DNA of 64,000 nucleotides from HGM04593 sp045646965. Its GTDB lineage: Bacteria; Bacteroidota; Bacteroidia; Bacteroidales; Bacteroidaceae. The notes below the pieces were generated by a model that was not told the DNA's origin, did not search any database, and worked only from the letters and a program-made list of their open reading frames with translations. Made by a program: the position numbers and the translations under genes. Below, in pieces: positions 59,951-64,000 of the stretch (positions are counted from its first letter, which is position 1; every line of letters starts with the position of its first letter). Location of the stretch: NCBI GenBank assembly GCA_045646965.1, contig JAZRLR010000023.1, positions 124,001 to 188,000 on the forward strand, written 5' to 3'.

Positions 59951-61079
59951 AATACCTTAATTTGTAATCGCCCGCAAGCGAAGGGTGAAATATTGCGATA
60001 AGCTCTTTCAAGAGAATATCGGGACGAAAGGGCGTCTCGTCGTAAAAAGGACGATGCGCCGTGTTACAGGCATAGATATTGCGCTCCTTATATGCCTTGA
60101 AGTGGCCGTAACCGCGAAAATCGTCGAGCAGCGAAGCGTAATTCTTGTCTGTCTTGGAATTGTATTTTATGAGCCAGAAGTCGGCATCGGCAGCACGGGC
60201 GAGCACCGTCTCATAAGAGAGAGGCACAGAGCCGCTGCCCTCGTTATAATCGAAGAGATAACGCGCACCCGCCATAGAATAGAGCTGCCCCATAGTGCTC
60301 TCACCCGCCGGCATATACCACGCAGAGCTACTCTTGAGCTCACACATAAGCGAGGGGCGGTGAGGGAGTTTTTCCACGCTCTCACGCAAAGCCGCAAATG
60401 TGTCGCACACGGCAAAGAAGAGAGAGTCGGCCTTGCGGCCACACCCCGCAAGACGGCCATAGAAACGCATCCACTCGGCAGCGGCGAGGGGCGAAGATTC
60501 CATATATTCGGCACACTCCACAATGGGGAACGGCAGTTTTTCTATCTTGCCATAGCCGCCATTTTCAAAAGGCAACACAAAAACCGCGTCGGGAGAGAGC
60601 TGCACCACCCTCTCTGCATCCACATTCATCGTGCTGCCGCAGTCGGCCACAGAACCCGCAGATATTCTCTCGTGAACTTCGGGCAATAAAATATATTTCG
60701 CATCACACACGCCGCCCACGGCATCCATCTGCCCCAGAGAGTGATAGAGACAAGTGTGCACAGCCGAGAAAAGCAGCATATTACAAAGAGGAGTGCGCAC
60801 GAGAGTGCCTGCAGGCATACTGCGAGGCACAGCAGAGTCGCGCGGCACAAGCAGATAGCGATGCATAAGCCCGCCGCGCCACGGGTTTTCAATCTCGGCA
60901 ACCGAGAAACTGTCACACTCCACAAAACGCAACAGGCGCGAGTGAAGCATAGGCAACGTATCGCCCTCAATGGCAACGCCGCGCCTGCCACCACCGGCAC
61001 AGGAACACATAAGAGCAAGCACACACAGCTTGCAGAAAAAGAAAAACAGACAAGAGCCCCTCATTGCAGCCACACTCAT
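59931..61079 (-). CDS. ABC transporter substrate-binding lipoprotein (FepB/BtuF-type)
   Basis: The 382-residue protein starts with a hydrophobic signal and a lipobox (LALMCSC, Cys near 26), indicating membrane anchoring. The PF01497 fold shows VRTPLCNMLLFSAVHTCLYHSLGQMDAVGGVCDAKYI, then LSPDAVFVLPFENGG and a C-terminal FRPDILLKELIAIFHPSL. Substrate is probably an iron chelate or corrinoid. Its ATG overlaps the stop of the upstream DAHP synthase-chorismate mutase gene (ATGA). The link to aromatic synthesis is unexplained. Confidence 0.9.
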   Translation of the reverse strand: MSVAAMRGSCLFFFFCKLCVLALMCSCAGGGRRGVAIEGDTLPMLHSRLLRFVECDSFSVAEIENPWRGGLMHRYLLVPRDSAVPRSMPAGTLVRTPLCNMLLFSAVHTCLYHSLGQMDAVGGVCDAKYILLPEVHERISAGSVADCGSTMNVDAERVVQLSPDAVFVLPFENGGYGKIEKLPFPIVECAEYMESSPLAAAEWMRFYGRLAGCGRKADSLFFAVCDTFAALRESVEKLPHRPSLMCELKSSSAWYMPAGESTMGQLYSMAGARYLFDYNEGSGSVPLSYETVLARAADADFWLIKYNSKTDKNYASLLDDFRGYGHFKAYKERNIYACNTAHRPFYDETPFRPDILLKELIAIFHPSLAGDYKLRYYEKMQE

Positions 61080-62140
61080 TTGTCGTCGCCATTCACAATG
61101 CGCAACTGCTGACGTATACTCTCATAGTGTACCGTCTCAAAAATTTCGTGCACGGCATCGGCATCTATGTTATGCGCTGCACCCAGAGCGTGACAACGCT
61201 CCATAGTATCCTTGTATCGGAAAGGCTGAAAGACCGTCAATCCCTTGTCTCTCTTCACCTTGCCTATCTCACGGGCAATATCCATACGCTCGGCAAGGAG
61301 CTCAATCAATTTATTGTCTATGACATCTATCCTCTCGCGATAAGGGGCAAACTCCGCCACCTCGGTCACCGAAGAGCGGCGCACCAGATTTTCGAGCATA
61401 ACAACAAGCTCGGCAGGTGTAAACTGCTGACGGGCATCGCTCAAAGCACAGGCGGGGTTATTGTGAACCTCAATCATAAGACCGTCGAGATTCAAGTCCA
61501 TAGCCTGCTGCGAAAGAGACATTATAAGCTCGCTCTTTCCCGCGATGTGACTCGGGTCGCATATCACGGGAATCTGCGGCATACGGTTTTTAAGCTCAAG
61601 AGGAATCTGCCACTGGGGCGAGTTACGGAAAATCTTCTCGCCATACGAGGAGAAGCCCCTGTGAATTGCGCCCAGACGCGTGATTCCACTATTTGCAAGC
61701 CTCTCTATCGCCCCAATCCACAGCTCGAGGTCGGGATTCACGGGATTTTTCACAAGCACGGGGATATCCACGCCACGCAAGGCGTCGGCAACCTCCTGCA
61801 CAGCAAAAGGATTAGTTGTAGTGCGGGCACCCACCCACAGTACATCTATCCCTGCCTTCAACGCCTCCTCGACGTGCGCCGCCGTGGCCACCTCGGTTGC
61901 AACGGGCAGGGCATACTCCTTTTTAACTGCGGCAAGCCATTGCAGAGCCACAGAACCCATACCCTCGAAACACCCCGGACGGGTGCGAGGTTTCCACACC
62001 CCGGCACGAAAGAGCGACACCCCGGCCGCTGCCAACGCAGCGCCCACTGACATCATCTGCTCCTCGCTCTCGGCACTGCAGGGGCCGGCCACCACAACAG
62101 GAGCCTTGCCTGCAAATATATCTATCTTGTCAATATTCAT
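61076..62140 (-). CDS. Bifunctional DAHP synthase/chorismate mutase
   Basis: The 354-residue protein has an N-terminal DAHP synthase domain of the KDO8PS-like type (about 1-260: VVVAGPCSAESEEQM, FRAGVWKPRTRPGCFEGMG, CDPSHIAGKSELI). A C-terminal AroQ-type chorismate mutase follows (about 265-354: YRERIDVIDNKLIELLAERMDIAREIGKVKRDKGLTVFQPFRYKD). It makes DAHP, the first step to chorismate, and also converts chorismate to prephenate. The fused mutase can act as the feedback regulatory part, as in other Bacteroidota. It lies 1 bp after tatD. Confidence 0.95.
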   Translation of the reverse strand: MNIDKIDIFAGKAPVVVAGPCSAESEEQMMSVGAALAAAGVSLFRAGVWKPRTRPGCFEGMGSVALQWLAAVKKEYALPVATEVATAAHVEEALKAGIDVLWVGARTTTNPFAVQEVADALRGVDIPVLVKNPVNPDLELWIGAIERLANSGITRLGAIHRGFSSYGEKIFRNSPQWQIPLELKNRMPQIPVICDPSHIAGKSELIMSLSQQAMDLNLDGLMIEVHNNPACALSDARQQFTPAELVVMLENLVRRSSVTEVAEFAPYRERIDVIDNKLIELLAERMDIAREIGKVKRDKGLTVFQPFRYKDTMERCHALGAAHNIDADAVHEIFETVHYESIRQQLRIVNGDDK

Positions 62141-62141
62141 C

Positions 62142-62924
62142 TTATTTTATCTTGGGGAAAAGAGATAAAGCATTCTCTGTAGTTACCTGTGCAACGTGCT
62201 CCACACTGCAGCCGTACACCGACGCAAGAGCCTCGGCTATGTGAGGTATATAAGCACTCTCGTTACGCTTGCCGCGATGAGGCACAGGCGCCAAATAGGG
62301 GGAATCGGTCTCAAGCACCACGCGCTCAAGCGGAACCTTGGCAAGCACATCGCGCAGATTAGAATTCTTGTATGTGAGCACACCGCCCACACCCAAATAA
62401 AAGCCCTCGTGCGAGAGAAGCGCCTTGGCCTCGGCTTCGTCGCCCGAAAAGCAATGAAAGACACCGGTGAGCCCGGCAGAGCGATGTCTCTCCATCGCAT
62501 CGAAGAGTTTCTCAAACGCTTTGCGCGAGTGTATGACAAGAGGCAGGGAGAACTCCTCGGCCCAAGCTATCTGCGCTTCAAATGCCACATACTGCTCAAA
62601 GCGAAACTCCTCGCTCCAATAAAAATCGAGCCCCACCTCGCCCACGGCAATGAAACGGTCGTCGGCACGCAACATCTTCTCCATTGCATCGAGTTCTGCT
62701 TTGTAGTCGAGAGTTACATCGGTGGGGTGAAGCCCTATCATAGGATAGCAGACACCAGGGTGACGCTCGCACACCGAGAGAAGCGCAGGCAGTGTCTCCA
62801 ACTTTATCGAGGGGAGACAGAGACGCTCCACGCCCGCCTCCACGGCGCGTGACACCGCAGCATCGACATCGTCGCGAAACTCCTCACAAAAAAGATGTGT
62901 ATGGGTATCTACAAATTTATTCAT
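62142..62924 (-). CDS. TatD-family metal-dependent hydrolase
   Basis: The 260-residue TIM-barrel protein has VDTHTHLFCEEF (His8, His10 metal ligands), GEVGLDFYW (metal Glu), LVIHSRKA, GVFHCFSG and ETDSPYLAP (metal Asp). Family members are 3'-5' exonucleases or deoxyribonucleases in the cytoplasm. All expected ligands are present and the length is normal. It overlaps the preceding hypothetical gene by 8 bp and is 1 bp from the DAHP synthase gene. Confidence 0.94.
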   Translation of the reverse strand: MNKFVDTHTHLFCEEFRDDVDAAVSRAVEAGVERLCLPSIKLETLPALLSVCERHPGVCYPMIGLHPTDVTLDYKAELDAMEKMLRADDRFIAVGEVGLDFYWSEEFRFEQYVAFEAQIAWAEEFSLPLVIHSRKAFEKLFDAMERHRSAGLTGVFHCFSGDEAEAKALLSHEGFYLGVGGVLTYKNSNLRDVLAKVPLERVVLETDSPYLAPVPHRGKRNESAYIPHIAEALASVYGCSVEHVAQVTTENALSLFPKIK

Positions 62925-63636
62925 TTTCCGTAGCCTTTTTAAGTTCCCTGCCGGTGCGATAGTAGTATATTACACCATATTCGGCACATTTTTTTATACG
63001 CGCCTCACCGGTGAAGCCCGCAAAGGCCTTCTCAATCTCGCTCCACACCTCAAAGATAATTTCGTCACCTTCGAAACGCATATCCGAGATATTGCGCAAC
63101 GCCTCGGCTGTGCGTTGCTGCAATGAGTGCTGTCGGTCATACATCTCCTTGAACAGCTCATACGCCACCGACACACGTCCCATCGTGGGGTTGTAGATGG
63201 GCACACCACCCTCTCCCTGACGACGTTTCTCACCCTCGATAATCTTGGCACCCCACTCCAGAACCGAAACCTCGGAAAAGAGATTGGGCGTCGTATCTTC
63301 GTCCTGCGGCAAGCCGTAGTAGGGACGTTTGCTGCGGGCTATCTCGCCACGCATTATCGACATACTCAACACCTGTATGAAGTGCGACACATACATACGG
63401 GCACGCTTCAGCGCCGCCTCGTACTGCTCGTTGCCACGCTTCGACGACTGCTCCACCACACAGCGTTTATAAGTATCCACCTCGCGCGAAAAGCGCTCCA
63501 GGAAACTCTTTGCCTTGTAGTAGGTGTTATGCGTGAGCACATTGGTATATACACCGTTCTGCACACAACTGTTTACAGCTGTACGCAATGCGCGTATGCG
63601 CGCGAGGTCGGTTTTGGGCAGACGACGATAAGGCAT
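62917..63636 (-). CDS. Conserved Bacteroidota hypothetical protein
   Basis: The 239-residue, apparently cytoplasmic protein has a helical N-terminal half (LPKTDLARIRALRTAVNSCVQNGVYTNVLTHNTYYKAKSFLERF, then RARMYVSHFIQVLSMSIMRGEI). A small C-terminal alpha/beta half ends YYYRTGRELKKATENE. I do not recognise a domain family and see no catalytic motif. The gene is tightly packed, 1 bp after the polyprenyl synthetase and overlapping tatD by 8 bp. This suggests a coexpressed housekeeping role. Confidence 0.8.
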   Translation of the reverse strand: MPYRRLPKTDLARIRALRTAVNSCVQNGVYTNVLTHNTYYKAKSFLERFSREVDTYKRCVVEQSSKRGNEQYEAALKRARMYVSHFIQVLSMSIMRGEIARSKRPYYGLPQDEDTTPNLFSEVSVLEWGAKIIEGEKRRQGEGGVPIYNPTMGRVSVAYELFKEMYDRQHSLQQRTAEALRNISDMRFEGDEIIFEVWSEIEKAFAGFTGEARIKKCAEYGVIYYYRTGRELKKATENE

Positions 63637-63637
63637 A

Positions 63638-64000
63638 TCAAAGATTTCTGTTCAACAGCGAATCGACAAAGCTCTTGAGATAGATTTTATTATCGGCGGG
63701 CACCGAAAGATTCTCGATATATTTGTCACATTTTGCAAAGAGCTCTCGTATGCGCTCCTCGCATATAGCTTTTATGCCCAGCTCATTGTAAAGGGCGGTA
63801 AAGTATGCCACCTTCTCGTCGGCATCGCAGCAGGCGTTCTCCATCCACTGTTTCATTTGAGCAAGCTGCTCGGGAGATGCAAGCTCCATAGCTTTTATGA
63901 GCAGGAAAGTCTTTTTATTGCAACGTATGTCGCCGCCAATCTTCTTGCCAAAGAGCGCAGCGTCGCCATACACGTCAAGCAGGTCGTCCTGCAACTGAAA
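63638..64000 (-). CDS. Polyprenyl synthetase, C-terminal part (cut by window edge)
   Basis: The reverse-strand frame enters at 64000 and ends at 63638. The visible 120 residues begin FQLQDDLLDVYGD, which is the second aspartate-rich DDxxD motif of trans-prenyl diphosphate synthases. GKKIGGDIRCNKKTFLLIKAMELAS and a helical C-terminus follow. The enzyme extends isoprenyl diphosphates with IPP, giving precursors for quinones or undecaprenyl phosphate. Chain length cannot be told because the first Asp-rich motif lies outside the window. Confidence 0.9.
   Translation of the reverse strand, partial: FQLQDDLLDVYGDAALFGKKIGGDIRCNKKTFLLIKAMELASPEQLAQMKQWMENACCDADEKVAYFTALYNELGIKAICEERIRELFAKCDKYIENLSVPADNKIYLKSFVDSLLNRNL

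Noticed and set aside
1..64000. Search for CRISPR arrays, insertion sequences, integrases or phage genes
   Set aside because: No evenly spaced direct repeats with unique spacers, no transposase or integrase motifs and no terminal inverted repeats were found. The tRNA-Ser end repeats have no associated integrase.

Overview
The window is a stretch of chromosome from a member of the Bacteroidales (Bacteroidota); the genus cannot be fixed from the sequence. Three things support this. Many genes are preceded by the Bacteroidota promoter pattern (-33 TTTG/TTG, about 19-20 bp, -7 TAnnTTTG) rather than by Shine-Dalgarno sequences. The families are typical of the order: DUF4837, DUF4421, DUF4468, PF14121-type porin, SLBB exporter, PASTA protein, GT2-DUF4922 fusion and PPi-dependent phosphofructokinase. 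No gene looks clearly foreign, and no transposase, integrase, phage gene or CRISPR array was seen.

Layout. 1-11.8 kb is a surface-polysaccharide (capsule/EPS) locus. A cut-off GT2 gene, an F420-hydrogenase-beta-like protein, a pyruvyl transferase and a flippase come first. An oppositely oriented block follows: lipoprotein, Wzi-like protein, polymerase/ligase, Wzz-like protein, Wza-like SLBB exporter and initiating sugar transferase. 11.9-15.6 kb is a translationally coupled pair: a SpoIID/LytB-domain protein without a signal peptide and a glycosyltransferase fused to a HIT/GalT-like (DUF4922) domain. 15.7-22.2 kb is a co-directional run, rlmN, DUF4837 lipoprotein and pdxA, then four packed genes (nucleotidyltransferase, ATP-grasp, CDP-alcohol phosphotransferase, HAD) that look like a phospholipid-headgroup module, possibly inositol-type. 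22.3-28.5 kb holds two secreted proteins, pflA/pflB and a glycerophosphodiesterase.

28.7-29.3 kb holds tRNA-Ser(UGA) followed by two further copies of its 3' end, each with its own terminator-like hairpin. 29.8-31.4 kb is threonine deaminase with RidA. 31.5-43.5 kb holds a giant MG2-like/Sel1 protein, rpmH, an amidase/golvesin-type secreted protein, PPi-PFK, a GH25 lysozyme, an RluA-family pseudouridine synthase and a PASTA protein. 43.8-51.3 kb is mostly envelope proteins (DUF4468, porin, DUF4421, FadL/OmpP1-like) with a Gfo/Idh/MocA oxidoreductase.

51.4-56.9 kb is the branched-chain amino-acid operon ilvD-ilvB-ilvN-ilvC. Its 5' leader encodes a 22-residue peptide rich in Ile/Val/Leu, then mutually exclusive antiterminator and terminator hairpins, a textbook layout for ribosome-mediated attenuation. 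57.2-58.8 kb is an AspT/YidE-type transporter. 58.9-64 kb is a tight run: polyprenyl synthetase (cut off), a conserved hypothetical, TatD, DAHP synthase-chorismate mutase, and a metal/cofactor ABC binding protein and permease without their ATPase.

The strongest candidates for something undescribed are the ilv attenuator, the ITPK-like ATP-grasp/CDP-alcohol operon with an altered active-site motif, the repeated tRNA-Ser 3' ends, and the SpoIID + GT2-HIT pair.
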